Source: Alphaproteobacteria bacterium (lineage in GTDB: Bacteria > Pseudomonadota > Alphaproteobacteria > ATCC43930 > CGMCC-115725). Taken from it: DNA of 33,827 bases. Under the pieces are notes generated by a model. It ran no database searches, was not told the DNA's origin, and saw only the letters and a list, made by a program, of their open reading frames with translations. A program made the position numbers and the translations under genes. The stretch covers positions 1-33,827 of the forward strand of contig JASIAN010000144.1 in assembly GCA_030042035.1 (NCBI GenBank). The letters are read 5' to 3'. Of the stretch, positions 1 through 8,904 are shown piece by piece. Positions within the stretch are counted from its first letter, which is position 1, and every line of letters starts with the position of its first letter.

Positions 1-2
1 GC

Positions 3-398
3 CATCCGACGATCGCAGTCGATACGCATATCTTCCGCGTCGCCAACCGCACCGGCATCGCCCCCGGCAAAACGCCGCGCGATGTCGAAGCCGGCCTCGA
101 ACGGGTGACGCCCGCGGGATACAAGCTCGGCGCGCACCATTGGCTCATTCTGCACGGTCGCTATGTGTGCAAGGCGCGGAAGCCCGACTGCCCGGACTGC
201 GCTGTCGCCGATCTCTGCCGCTATCCGGCGAAAACCCCGCCCGTCGAAATGATCGCCGCCCGCGCCAGCGCTCCCAGACCCGAGCGGTCGTCAAAACGCC
301 CGCGCAGCAAGCCAAGGGGCGGCGCCGAAGCTGCCCCTCACCCGCCCGCAGGCTCGCGCCTTCGGGCACCCTCTCCCCGTGCACGGGGAGAGGGATAA
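3..398 (+). CDS. nth: Endonuclease III, C-terminal part (5' truncated by window)
   Basis: Frame-3 translation HPTIAVDTHIFRVANRTGIAPGKTPRDVEAGL...KLGAHHWLILHGRYVCKARKPDCPDCAVADLC; C-x6-C-x2-C-x5-C iron-sulfur motif of endonuclease III; tail runs into an inverted repeat. Confidence 0.93.
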   Translation, partial: HPTIAVDTHIFRVANRTGIAPGKTPRDVEAGLERVTPAGYKLGAHHWLILHGRYVCKARKPDCPDCAVADLCRYPAKTPPVEMIAARASAPRPERSSKRPRSKPRGGAEAAPHPPAGSRLRAPSPRARGEG

Positions 399-459
399 TC
401 GCCGACTATCCAATACGTTCCCTCGCCCCGCTTGCGGGGAGAGGGACAGGGTGAGGGGC
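333..459. repeat. Composite inverted repeat: outer arms gcccctcaccc (333-343) / gggtgaggggc (449-459); inner perfect 26-bp palindrome CCCTCTCCCCGTGCACGGGGAGAGGG (369-394) and a near-palindromic copy (420-445)
   Basis: Arms read directly from sequence; resembles dispersed palindromic elements common in alphaproteobacterial genomes. Confidence 0.8.
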
Positions 460-467
460 GGAACCGC

Positions 468-2201
468 TTATGCGTGCTGTGCCTTGTAATAGGTGTTGCG
501 CAGGACGCGGCCAGGCAGGGCGCCGGTGTGGCGGCCCTCCTTCATCAGCATTTCGCCGTTGACAAAAGTCGCGAAGATGCCCTGCGCCGGCTCCTTGATG
601 CGCTTGGCGCCGGTCGGGAAGTCGTGCACGACTTCGAGCGGCAAGGGCTTTACGGTGTCGGGGTCGAAGATCGTCAGGTCGGCGACCTTGCCTGGCTGGA
701 TGAGGCCGCGGTCGTAAAGGCCGAAGATCGACGCCGATTCGAAGGTCAGCCGCCGCACCGCCGTCTCCAGCGACATGATCTGTTTCTCGCGCACCCATTC
801 CGCGAGCAACCGCGTCGAAAAGCCGAAGCCACTCTGGAACTGCACATGCGCGCCGCCGTCCGACAGGCCGATGATCGCGTAGGGATAGGTCAGGATTTTG
901 GCGACCGCATCGTCATCGACATTGATCTCGCCGTGCAGCCATTCGGTGTCGAGGTGCTCCTCGATCGCGAGGTCGAGGAAGCAGTCGATGATGCCCTTCT
1001 GCTGCGCCGCGGCGATCTCACCGAGCGTCTTGCCTTCCATCCAGCGGTTCTGCGGCAGCACGGCATGCTGCACGACCATGTAGTCCCACCACGTGCGCGA
1101 CAGGCCGGGCGGCTGGCCATGTACAAAATCGATCGCCTCTGCGTGCAGCTGTTTGCGGATGTCGGGGTCGGCATAGGCCTTCAGCATCTCTTGCGAAGAT
1201 GACAGGCAGATCGGATGCCATACCGGCAGGCCGCGGAATTCCTGCGTGTTGCGCATCGTGAAATAGTCGGTGATGCGATTGGGCGTGCACATCGGGAAGG
1301 CGCGGATGCCGCGGCCGGCAGTGTCATTGACGCGCGCCATTTGCTGGTGCCACTGGTCGGGACGGCGCGCCGATTGCGTCAGATTGTTGTAGACGACGGT
1401 GCGGCCCGTCGCTTCGCTGAGCCGGCTCATCAGCCCGTCCTTCATCTCGGCGCCGTTGCCACCGCCCGATTGGATGAGGCCGGTGCCCATCTCGCGCAAG
1501 ACGTCGCCGAGCGCGAAGATTTCCTTCTCATCCGCCCACAAGGCCGGGATATGGACACCCTGCGGGTCGTAATGGCCCTGGTTGCGTGAGACAGACAGGC
1601 CGAGCGCGCCGGCCTCGATCGCCTCGCGCACGAGGCCTTGCATCTGCTTGATCTCGTCGTCTGTGGCCGTGCGCTGCTGGCAATCGTCACCCATGACGTA
1701 ATAGCGCACCGCGGTGTGGCCGACGAGGTTGCCGACATTGACCCCGAGGTTGCGGTCGAGTTGGTCGAGGTATTCGGGAAATCTTTCCCAGGTGAATTCC
1801 AAAGTGTCGAGCACCTCCATCGGGATCGCTTCGACATAGGACAGGAATTCCGACAGGCGGCGCTGCTTGGCGCGGTCGCCCTTGTGCACCGGCGCCAGCG
1901 ACAACGAACAATTGCCGAAGATGACCGAGGTGGCGCCGTGATCGCAGCTGTAGGAGCACAAGGGATCCCACGTCACCTGCGCGTCATAATGGCAGTGGTT
2001 ATCGATAAAGCCGGGCGCGACGACGCGGCCCTCGGCGTCGACTTTGCGCGCGGCGGCGGCGCCCGCAAGCCTGCCGATCTCGGCGATCCTGCCGTTCTTC
2101 ACCGCGACATCGCCGCGGAACGCCGGCCCGCCCGAACCATCGACAATCCGCCCGTTGGTGATCAAGAGGTCATAGGCCATCGCATTCATCCCTTTCTTCA
2201 T
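468..2201 (-). CDS. N-acyl-D-amino-acid deacylase / D-aminoacylase-like amidohydrolase
   Basis: 577 aa ORF; AYDLLITNGRIVDGSGGPAFRGDVAVKNGRIAEIG, GFIDNHCHYDAQVTWDP, SDGGAHVQF, GKVADLTIFDPDTV. Confidence 0.88.
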   Translation of the reverse strand: MKKGMNAMAYDLLITNGRIVDGSGGPAFRGDVAVKNGRIAEIGRLAGAAAARKVDAEGRVVAPGFIDNHCHYDAQVTWDPLCSYSCDHGATSVIFGNCSLSLAPVHKGDRAKQRRLSEFLSYVEAIPMEVLDTLEFTWERFPEYLDQLDRNLGVNVGNLVGHTAVRYYVMGDDCQQRTATDDEIKQMQGLVREAIEAGALGLSVSRNQGHYDPQGVHIPALWADEKEIFALGDVLREMGTGLIQSGGGNGAEMKDGLMSRLSEATGRTVVYNNLTQSARRPDQWHQQMARVNDTAGRGIRAFPMCTPNRITDYFTMRNTQEFRGLPVWHPICLSSSQEMLKAYADPDIRKQLHAEAIDFVHGQPPGLSRTWWDYMVVQHAVLPQNRWMEGKTLGEIAAAQQKGIIDCFLDLAIEEHLDTEWLHGEINVDDDAVAKILTYPYAIIGLSDGGAHVQFQSGFGFSTRLLAEWVREKQIMSLETAVRRLTFESASIFGLYDRGLIQPGKVADLTIFDPDTVKPLPLEVVHDFPTGAKRIKEPAQGIFATFVNGEMLMKEGRHTGALPGRVLRNTYYKAQHA

Positions 2202-2207
2202 CCCGAA

Positions 2208-2283
2208 CGGGATTGCTTCGTCACTTCGCTCCTCGCAATGACACGGGCACTGATGTCATTGCGAGCGAAGCGAAGCAATCCCG
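2208..2283. repeat. Dispersed inverted repeat, arms CGGGATTGCTTCG (2208-2220) / CGAAGCAATCCCG (2271-2283)
   Basis: Arms are exact reverse complements; related element at 8811-8895. Confidence 0.8.
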
Positions 2284-2539
2284 CGCAAACTACGGTGAAA
2301 CCGAGAATTTCTCGGGCTTTCCGAAGATCGTGCACGTGCCTCGCCAATCCGTCCCATCAAACGTCGGCTCGCAAGTCACGGCTACGTTCCGCAGCCCGTA
2401 CTGGGGACGCAACCCCTCCTCGCGAACACATCTCGACACGCGCTTTTGGCTTAGCATCGAGAAGGGTGTGTTACGGCCGAGGCCGTAATGACTTCTGAAA
2501 CCCATTGCTGACGCGAAGACTGGCCATCGCGGTGACCCT

Positions 2540-3682
2540 TCAATTGATCAGCCCATAGAATTTGCCGGCGTTTTCGCAGGTGATCTTGTGGATCGCCTCG
2601 GGCGACAGGCCGGCGAACTGCTCCTCGATATATTTGTCCGATTCCGGCCAGACGCCATCGGGATGGGGGTAGTCCGAGCCCCACATCAAGGTCTCGACGC
2701 CGATCTCTTCGACGAGGCGGGCGCCGATGCGGTCAAACTGAAACGTCGCGCGGCATTGCCGGCGCCAGTATTCGCTCGGCTTCATCTTGAGGCCGAGATC
2801 GCGGAAGCGGTCCTCCCACTCGAAATCCATGCGGTCGAGCGCATAAGGCAGCCAGCCGATGCCGCTTTCGCCAAAGCCGATGCGCAAATTCGGGTAACGT
2901 TCCAGCACGTTGGCACCGATCACAGCGGCGATGATGTTGATCAGGTTCATCTGAAAGCCGGCGACGCCAGTGAACTGCGCGGCGCGCCGTGAATTGGCCG
3001 GAGCGCGCTCGCGCACATTGCGCGGGGTCGTCGGAAACGTATGGAAATGCAGCGGCAATTGCACGTCGTTGACAGCGTGCCACAGCGGGTCCCAGCACGG
3101 GTGCCACATCGGCTCCATGTCCCATGAGCAGGAAAGCTCGAGGCCTCTGAGGCCGAGCCTGGCGACGCGATGGATTTCCGCGACCGCCGCATCGATATCG
3201 CCATAAGGCAGGCACGCGAGGCCCACTTGCCGCTCCGGGTATTTGCGGCAGAACCCGACAAGCCAATCGTTGTAGATGCGCAGCATCTCGTTGGCGGCTT
3301 CGTAATCCTGGACACGCGAGGCGACGCCCAGGATGCCGAAGATGATTTCGGCATCGACGCCATCGCGCTCCATGTCGCGGAGGCGCAGGTCGGGGTCGCC
3401 GGGGCGGCGGATGCCCCTCTTGCCATCGGCGAAAAACCCGGTCTCCGCCATCTTGTCGAGCCGGTAGTTCTGCCCCGGCACATATTTGCCGCCGACCGAC
3501 CCGGTGCCGCCGACGAGGCCCATGTTGACGCCCGCTTTCGTGACCCAGTGCGGCCCGTCCGGTCCTTCTTCGACATAAGGCATGCGGTCGCGCAACTCGC
3601 GGCGCGCCTCGGAGACGAACAATTCCGCCGGCAGCCACGGCAGATCGAGATGGCAATCGGCCGAAATCCTGCGGTACTGCAT
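2540..3682 (-). CDS. Amidohydrolase family protein (Amidohydro_2, ACMSD-like TIM barrel)
   Basis: 380 aa; MQYRRISADCHLDLPWLP, DRMDFEWEDRF, ETLMWGSDYPHPDGVWPES. Confidence 0.85.
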   Translation of the reverse strand: MQYRRISADCHLDLPWLPAELFVSEARRELRDRMPYVEEGPDGPHWVTKAGVNMGLVGGTGSVGGKYVPGQNYRLDKMAETGFFADGKRGIRRPGDPDLRLRDMERDGVDAEIIFGILGVASRVQDYEAANEMLRIYNDWLVGFCRKYPERQVGLACLPYGDIDAAVAEIHRVARLGLRGLELSCSWDMEPMWHPCWDPLWHAVNDVQLPLHFHTFPTTPRNVRERAPANSRRAAQFTGVAGFQMNLINIIAAVIGANVLERYPNLRIGFGESGIGWLPYALDRMDFEWEDRFRDLGLKMKPSEYWRRQCRATFQFDRIGARLVEEIGVETLMWGSDYPHPDGVWPESDKYIEEQFAGLSPEAIHKITCENAGKFYGLIN

Positions 3683-3855
3683 CGTTCCCTCCGCGTCCGT
3701 ACTGCCGCCACTCTACGCCGTTCAGCGCCGCCAAGCACGCGGCAACCCCGCATGCAGCGGGGGCGAGGTATGCAGCCGCTGCACCCGGTGGTCGAAACTT
3801 GACCCCGCGCCGGCTCATCGCAAGCAAGTCGGTTTTCTGCCGGCAACTACTGCGG

Positions 3856-4383
3856 ATGAGTACGCTGCATATCGCGCCTGGCGACTCGGCCGGAGCCTCG
3901 CTTGCTCGGGCGATCAGAGACGCCGGCCGAGAGGATGAGGTCCTGTCGTTTTTGGACGATCTGAGCTGCGGGCCCATCGCCTCGGTCGATCCCGCAGTCC
4001 GCGCTCTGTGGTGGAGTTCGTTTTTACCAGGCGTCGGAAGTCGAAGCCAGCCTGAGAGATTTCTGGGATCGGGTGACGTCCGAGGATAATCGCCTTGTCG
4101 TCTGGTTCAGCCGCCACGCAGCCAGCGAACTGGCATTCTTTCTTGCTTGGAGCGACCCGCTTGGCGACCGCCCCTACCATGTCATCGACGTCACCGGACG
4201 GCGAATCCCGCACAAGGGGCGAAATGGGTCGGTCATGTTGTCCCGACCAGTTCAATCGGTGTCATTGATGCAGCCGGACGCCTTGAGATCGCCTCTGGGC
4301 GTCGTCGCCCTCGTTGAACAAGGGAGGCTGGTTGCCGACGGCGATCCCCGGGAAATGTCAACTCGCGTCAGACTGCCCGGCTG
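3856..4383 (+). pseudogene. DUF1835-domain-like protein, frameshifted at a T5 run (4021-4025) and probably 3' truncated
   Basis: Frame 1 MSTLHIAPGDSAGASLARAIRDAGREDEVLSFLDDLSCGPI...WWSSF continues in frame 2 as YQASEVEASLRDFWDRVTSEDNRLVVWFSRHAASELAFFLAWSDPLGDRPYHVIDVTGRR; removing one T joins the two. Confidence 0.65.
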
Positions 4384-4453
4384 ATGCAGACGCGCAGTTG
4401 CAGATCGGCAATCGCGTCGCCCTCGCATCAGCGGCAATCGGTGGGCGGCCGCA

Positions 4454-4774
4454 TCAGAAGCCGCGAGCGAGGGCGAGGGAGAAGGTGCCGAAATTGGTGT
4501 GCGGCGGTTCGCGCTGCGCCCCACGCCATGGTTCGCGCGGCGGCGGTTGGTGGCGGTTTGCAGGTTCGGGCGGCGCGGCTGGCTCCGGCGGCGCCACCGT
4601 CGTCTTGAACTTTTCGGAAAACGCGGTTACCAGCCGGCGCAGCGTTTCGATTTCGGTCTGATCAGCCGCCAGTTGTTCGATCTCCTCGGTATGCCGGCGC
4701 AGCATTTCGGCACGGCGACTGTCGACGGCGCGCCGCGCTTCCAGAAGATCGTTTTGCTTCAAAACGCTCCACAT
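4454..4774 (-). CDS. Small coiled-coil hypothetical protein, paralogous to the divergent neighbour's C-terminal module
   Basis: Start at MWSVLKQNDLLEARRAVDSRRAEMLRRHTEEIEQLAADQTEIETLRRLVTAFSEKF. Confidence 0.65.
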   Translation of the reverse strand: MWSVLKQNDLLEARRAVDSRRAEMLRRHTEEIEQLAADQTEIETLRRLVTAFSEKFKTTVAPPEPAAPPEPANRHQPPPREPWRGAQREPPHTNFGTFSLALARGF

Positions 4775-5017
4775 CCGCTCACCTCCGCACGGTCGGCCCC
4801 CGCCGATCGGGCTTGTGTCGTCCTGTATTCTAGGAAGCGTCAATCAATATGTAACCACGTTAACATTCAAATTCGACGGATATTCGAATCTGATCGCCGC
4901 GTGGCAAAAATGCCGGATAAATACAACGAGACTATTGTTGCCGCGCGGCACAACGTTTGGTTATTGTCGCCACCGCTTGTCTTGGTCAGCGGGGTGCCGG
5001 CACAGCCGGCAGCGAGG

Positions 5018-5611
5018 ATGCGGGCAGTGGCGGCGTTTGAATGGATGGAGCTGCAGACGTTGACCAGCGACATCGAGGTCGCCCGGTCGCGGCTCGCGGC
5101 GGCGCGCGCCGACAGGGACCATCGGCGCATGCGCGCATTGGAACACGAGATCGCGGCAGCCGAGCGGCGTCGCGCCCGCTTGCTCAGCGTACTGACCGAC
5201 GACCTCGCCGATGCGGGCCAGCCGCCGCAACCGCTTAACCCCAACCCTGACACGCCGGCCGGCGCCGACGCTGACCCGCCGCCCGACGTCAACACGGACG
5301 CACCGCCCGCCGCTGACCACGATGCCGCCGGCGCGCCCGACCTAGCGAGCCCGGAAGGAGGCAATATCGTGTGGGAGCAACTGACGCCCGGCGATCTCGA
5401 GCGTGCCGAGCAGGAACTTGCCAGACGGCGCGAGGAAATGCTGGCGCGGCACGCCGCGGAGCTGAAGTCGCTTGACGACGATCGCGACCGGATCACGAAC
5501 CTTGAGCAGGCGATCGCCGAGTTCATGCGGAATTTCAGCCCGGCCTCAAGCGCCGGCGAGATCGTCCAGCTCGGCGACGAGCGCGAGATGCGGGCACTCG
5601 GCCGCGGCTGA
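5018..5611 (+). CDS. Coiled-coil hypothetical protein with Pro/Asp/Ala-rich linker
   Basis: In-frame start MRAVAAFEWMELQTLTSDIEVARSRL...; linker PNPDTPAGADADPPPDVNTDAPP; C-terminal VWEQLTPGDLERAEQELARRREEMLARHAAELKSL; start position uncertain. Confidence 0.65.
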   Translation: MRAVAAFEWMELQTLTSDIEVARSRLAAARADRDHRRMRALEHEIAAAERRRARLLSVLTDDLADAGQPPQPLNPNPDTPAGADADPPPDVNTDAPPAADHDAAGAPDLASPEGGNIVWEQLTPGDLERAEQELARRREEMLARHAAELKSLDDDRDRITNLEQAIAEFMRNFSPASSAGEIVQLGDEREMRALGRG

Positions 5612-5629
5612 TCCGGCGTTGTCAGGCAC

Positions 5630-7090
5630 CTAAGTCAGAGGCGCGCCGCCAGCCGCGGCGAAAGCGAGTTCGGGTGTCGGGCGGCCGCGCGGCCGGGCCG
5701 CATCGGATAACGCGCACGGCAGAAACCGACCGCTGCCGCGCTCGGCGACAAGGCGGCCGTCTTCGACGACGACGCGGCCGCGCGACAATACCGTCATCGG
5801 CCAGCCTTTGATGCGGCGACCCTCATAAGGGGTGTAGCCGGCATTGTCGTGCAGGTCTTTGGCGCGCACGGTGACCTCATGCTGCGCATCCCAGATCGCG
5901 ATATCGGCATCGCTGCCGACCGCAATCGTTCCCTTCTGCGGATAAAGCCCGTAAATCTTTGCGTGGTTCGTAGCGGTCAGCGCGACGAAGCGGTTGAGGT
6001 CGATGCGGCCTTGGCCCACCCCTTCGGAAAACAGCAGCGGCGCGCGCAACTCGATGCCGGGAACGCCGTTGGCGGTGTCCTTGAATGTCGTCTTGTCACC
6101 CTTCAGCAGCTTGCCGGTTTCGTCAAAGCGATAAGGCGCGTGATCGGACGAAAACACCTGAAACGTGCCGTTCTGTAGGCCGCGCCACACCGCCTCCTGG
6201 GCTGCCTCGTCGCGCGGCGGCGGCGAGCAGCAGAATTTCGTTCCGGCCAAATCCATTCCGATGTCATCGGCGGTCAGGAACAGGTATTGCGGGCAGGTTT
6301 CGCCGTAGATCTTGAGGCCCTTGGTCTGCGCGTCGCGGATCACCTCGATCGCCTCGCCGGCCGAGACATGCACGATCAGGATCGGCACATCGATGAGCTC
6401 GGCGAGCGCGACGGCGCGGTTGGTCGCCTCGCCCTCGGCGATCCGGGCATGCGCGACCGCATGATAACGTGGCTGCGTCATGCCGCGCTGCAACAGGCGG
6501 TCGGCGAGCCACTGGATCATGTCATGGTTTTCGGCGTGCACCATGACCATCGCGCCCTCGCGTCTCGCGAGCGCCAGGATGTCGAGCATCTGGCGGTCGT
6601 TAAGCCGCAGGAGATCGTAGGTCATGTAGACCTTGAACGAGGTATAGCCGTCGCGGATCAGCGCCGGCAATTCCTGCCCCAGCACCTGCTCGGTCGGATC
6701 GGCGATGATGAGGTGCATGGCATAATCGATGACCGCTTTGGTCGCGGCGGCTGCGCGGTACTGTTCGACGATGGCGCGCAGCGACTGGCCGCGGTGCTGC
6801 GCGGCAAACGGAATGACGGTCGTTGTGCCGCCAAACGCCGCCGAAACCGTGCCGCTGTAAAAATCGTCGGCGGTCATAACGCCGGCCGACGAGCGCTGCT
6901 CGATATGGCAATGACTGTCGATCGCGCCGGGCAGCACGAGCTTGCCGGCGGCGTCGATGTCGCGGGCGCCGGCGCCGAGCTTCTGCCCCAGCGCGACGAT
7001 GACGCCGTTCTCTACGCCGATGTCGCATTGGGCCGTGTCGGCTGCGGTCGCCACTGTGCCGTTGCGGATCACCAGATCGTATTCGGCCAT
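5630..7090 (-). CDS. Dihydropyrimidinase / D-hydantoinase-like amidohydrolase
   Basis: 486 aa; MAEYDLVIRNGTVATAADT, GAIDSHCHIEQ, YTSFKVYMTYD, FSSDHAPYRF, GSDADIAIWD. Confidence 0.88.
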   Translation of the reverse strand: MAEYDLVIRNGTVATAADTAQCDIGVENGVIVALGQKLGAGARDIDAAGKLVLPGAIDSHCHIEQRSSAGVMTADDFYSGTVSAAFGGTTTVIPFAAQHRGQSLRAIVEQYRAAAATKAVIDYAMHLIIADPTEQVLGQELPALIRDGYTSFKVYMTYDLLRLNDRQMLDILALARREGAMVMVHAENHDMIQWLADRLLQRGMTQPRYHAVAHARIAEGEATNRAVALAELIDVPILIVHVSAGEAIEVIRDAQTKGLKIYGETCPQYLFLTADDIGMDLAGTKFCCSPPPRDEAAQEAVWRGLQNGTFQVFSSDHAPYRFDETGKLLKGDKTTFKDTANGVPGIELRAPLLFSEGVGQGRIDLNRFVALTATNHAKIYGLYPQKGTIAVGSDADIAIWDAQHEVTVRAKDLHDNAGYTPYEGRRIKGWPMTVLSRGRVVVEDGRLVAERGSGRFLPCALSDAARPRGRPTPELAFAAAGGAPLT

Positions 7091-7242
7091 CGCGCGTCCC
7101 CTTTCACCGAAGCGCCGCTTTGGAACCCGACTCGGTCGCCGATCGCCGCGCCTGCTTGGCGCAATATAGCCGCGCTTCGCTGCGGTCGCAGGTCACGCTG
7201 CCGCTCACCTGGGCCTTGCGCCCGTCGCTGCGGGCGATCGCC

Positions 7243-8274
7243 TCACCGGCCTGACCTGCCGGCCGCGGCACCCGCGATGCCGAAGAGCGCCTCGCGGCAG
7301 ATCACCTCGGCCGGCAGCCCGGTCTGCTTCATGCGGAATTCGGCCTCGGCCGCACGATCCAGCGCAGTGCGCAGGCGCGCTTCGCCCCAGCACTGCAACT
7401 GCCGCCGCCAGCTGTCCTGTTCCTTGAAGAAGATGGGCGGCCGAGCCGTGCGGATCGCCTCGTCGATCGTGCCGCCGGCGGCAACGCGGGCGGCAAGCAG
7501 ATGCAGACGCTGCAGGTGGCGCAACAGGGCGCGGATGACGCTGACCGGCGACTCGCCCTCCTGGAACACGCGGGCGAGCGCGCGGTCGAGCGCCGCGGCA
7601 TCGCCCTCGGCGGCGGCAAGCAGGGCATCGTCGAGCGACAGCGGCGCGCTGTCGGCAATGACGGCACGGGCATCGTCGAGGCTCATCCGACCGCCGTCAC
7701 CGGCATACAGCGTCAGCTTTTCGAGTTCGGCGCGGGTCAGCAGCCGGTCGCCGCCGAGATGGGCGACAAGAAACTCGATCGCGTCGCGGCTCACCGCAAC
7801 GTGGTGTTCGGCGCAGGTTTCGCGGACCACCGCGGCAAGATCGCGCGCCGAGTCGGGATAGCAGCCGATCGACGCAGCGGCGGCTGCGTCGTCGAACGCG
7901 CGGCGCAGCGCCGAGCGGGAAGGCAGTTCGCCGGCTTCGACGACGACCAGCGCGTCACACTTCGGATCGGCGAGGAACCGGGCAAAGAGCGGCGCTAGCG
8001 CATCGCCCGCTTCGCGCACGCGCACGAACCGCTTGCCGCCCGTCAGAGCGATCTGCGCCGCCTCGTCCGCGAGCCGTGCCGGGTCGGCGACGAGCGCCGC
8101 GGCGGTGAGTTCGGCGACCCGAAATGGATCATGCGGATCGGGGCAGATCGTGCGCGCCAAGATTTCGCCGCGCTCGCGCACCAGCCCCGCGTCGGGGCCG
8201 TAAAGCAGGACGGCGCGGATTTCCGCATCGGGGCGCCGCAGGAAGCCCGCGACCCGCGTCGGCGACAGTTTCAT
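7243..8274 (-). CDS. holA: DNA polymerase III subunit delta
   Basis: 343 aa; MKLSPTRVAGFLRRPDAEIRAVLLYGPDAGLVRERGEILAR; overlaps the lptE-like gene as in alphaproteobacteria. Confidence 0.92.
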   Translation of the reverse strand: MKLSPTRVAGFLRRPDAEIRAVLLYGPDAGLVRERGEILARTICPDPHDPFRVAELTAAALVADPARLADEAAQIALTGGKRFVRVREAGDALAPLFARFLADPKCDALVVVEAGELPSRSALRRAFDDAAAAASIGCYPDSARDLAAVVRETCAEHHVAVSRDAIEFLVAHLGGDRLLTRAELEKLTLYAGDGGRMSLDDARAVIADSAPLSLDDALLAAAEGDAAALDRALARVFQEGESPVSVIRALLRHLQRLHLLAARVAAGGTIDEAIRTARPPIFFKEQDSWRRQLQCWGEARLRTALDRAAEAEFRMKQTGLPAEVICREALFGIAGAAAGRSGR

Positions 8275-8798
8275 GTCTTGGCCGGCGGCGCGGCGGCGCG
8301 GCGCTGGAAGAACACCATCAGCCGGGTCAAAATGTCATCGCGCAATTCATCGACGACGCGGGTTTCCGAATCGCTCTGCGCCACGACATTTGAATAGCCG
8401 TTGGCCAGCAGATTGAACGAATTGTTGAAATGGCTGCTGCCGGCGAGCAGCTGTGAGCCGGTCTTGAGGTCGGCAAGCACGAAATGCGCGTAGACGTCGA
8501 TGCGGCCGAGGGTGCCATAGCCCTGGGTCGTGAGGCCGAGGTTTTGCTTCGAAACCGCGAGCGTCACGCGCAGCACGTAGCGCTGCGGCGTCGGCTCGCC
8601 ACTCGGGTTGAAGGCGGCGCGCAGCACCAACTCGAGGTTCTGGCCGATGCGCTCGGCGATCGGTGCGACCTTGATCGCGCGCAAATCGGCGGCGGCGGGA
8701 CCGCTCTGTGGGTCGGCGTAGAGTGGCGCCCAGCCGCAGCCGGAGGGCGTAAGGACAATCCCGAGGACTCCGACGAGGAGGACGCGGCGGCTGGCCAT
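8271..8798 (-). CDS. lptE: LPS assembly lipoprotein LptE-like
   Basis: Start at MASRRVLLVGVLGIVLTPSGCGWAPLY (lipobox-like); located between holA and leuS. Confidence 0.82.
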   Translation of the reverse strand: MASRRVLLVGVLGIVLTPSGCGWAPLYADPQSGPAAADLRAIKVAPIAERIGQNLELVLRAAFNPSGEPTPQRYVLRVTLAVSKQNLGLTTQGYGTLGRIDVYAHFVLADLKTGSQLLAGSSHFNNSFNLLANGYSNVVAQSDSETRVVDELRDDILTRLMVFFQRRAAAPPAKT

Positions 8799-8810
8799 TC
8801 TTCCGTCTGC

Positions 8811-8895
8811 GTCATTGCGAGGCGCACCGCGCCGAAGCAATCCCGAACGACCGAGGCGAAACGCCGCGGGATTGCCTCGCTTCGCTCGCAATGAC
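8811..8895. repeat. Dispersed inverted repeat, arms gtcattgcga / tcgcaatgac, with internal gaagcaatcccg / cgggattgcctc
   Basis: Arms read directly; same family as 2208-2283. Confidence 0.8.
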
Positions 8896-8904
8896 GTCAT
8901 TTCG

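Noticed and set aside
432-1202. 256-aa plus-strand ORF antisense to the D-aminoacylase gene
   Set aside because: Low-complexity Arg/Ala/Asp-rich translation typical of antisense frames in high-GC DNA; the minus strand has clear amidohydrolase motifs.
2290-2505. 71-aa minus-strand ORF in the intergenic space between two amidohydrolase genes
   Set aside because: Not excluded, but partly next to repeat sequence and without a recognisable family; too weak to call.
2733-3977. 414-aa minus-strand ORF overlapping the Amidohydro_2 gene
   Set aside because: Alternate frame of the same strand; Arg/Ala-rich and without conserved motifs.
8671-8684. TTGATCGCGCGCAA, a relaxed FixK-like match (TTGA-N6-GCAA)
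   Set aside because: Lies within lptE coding sequence, away from a promoter, and does not fit the stricter TCAA half-site.
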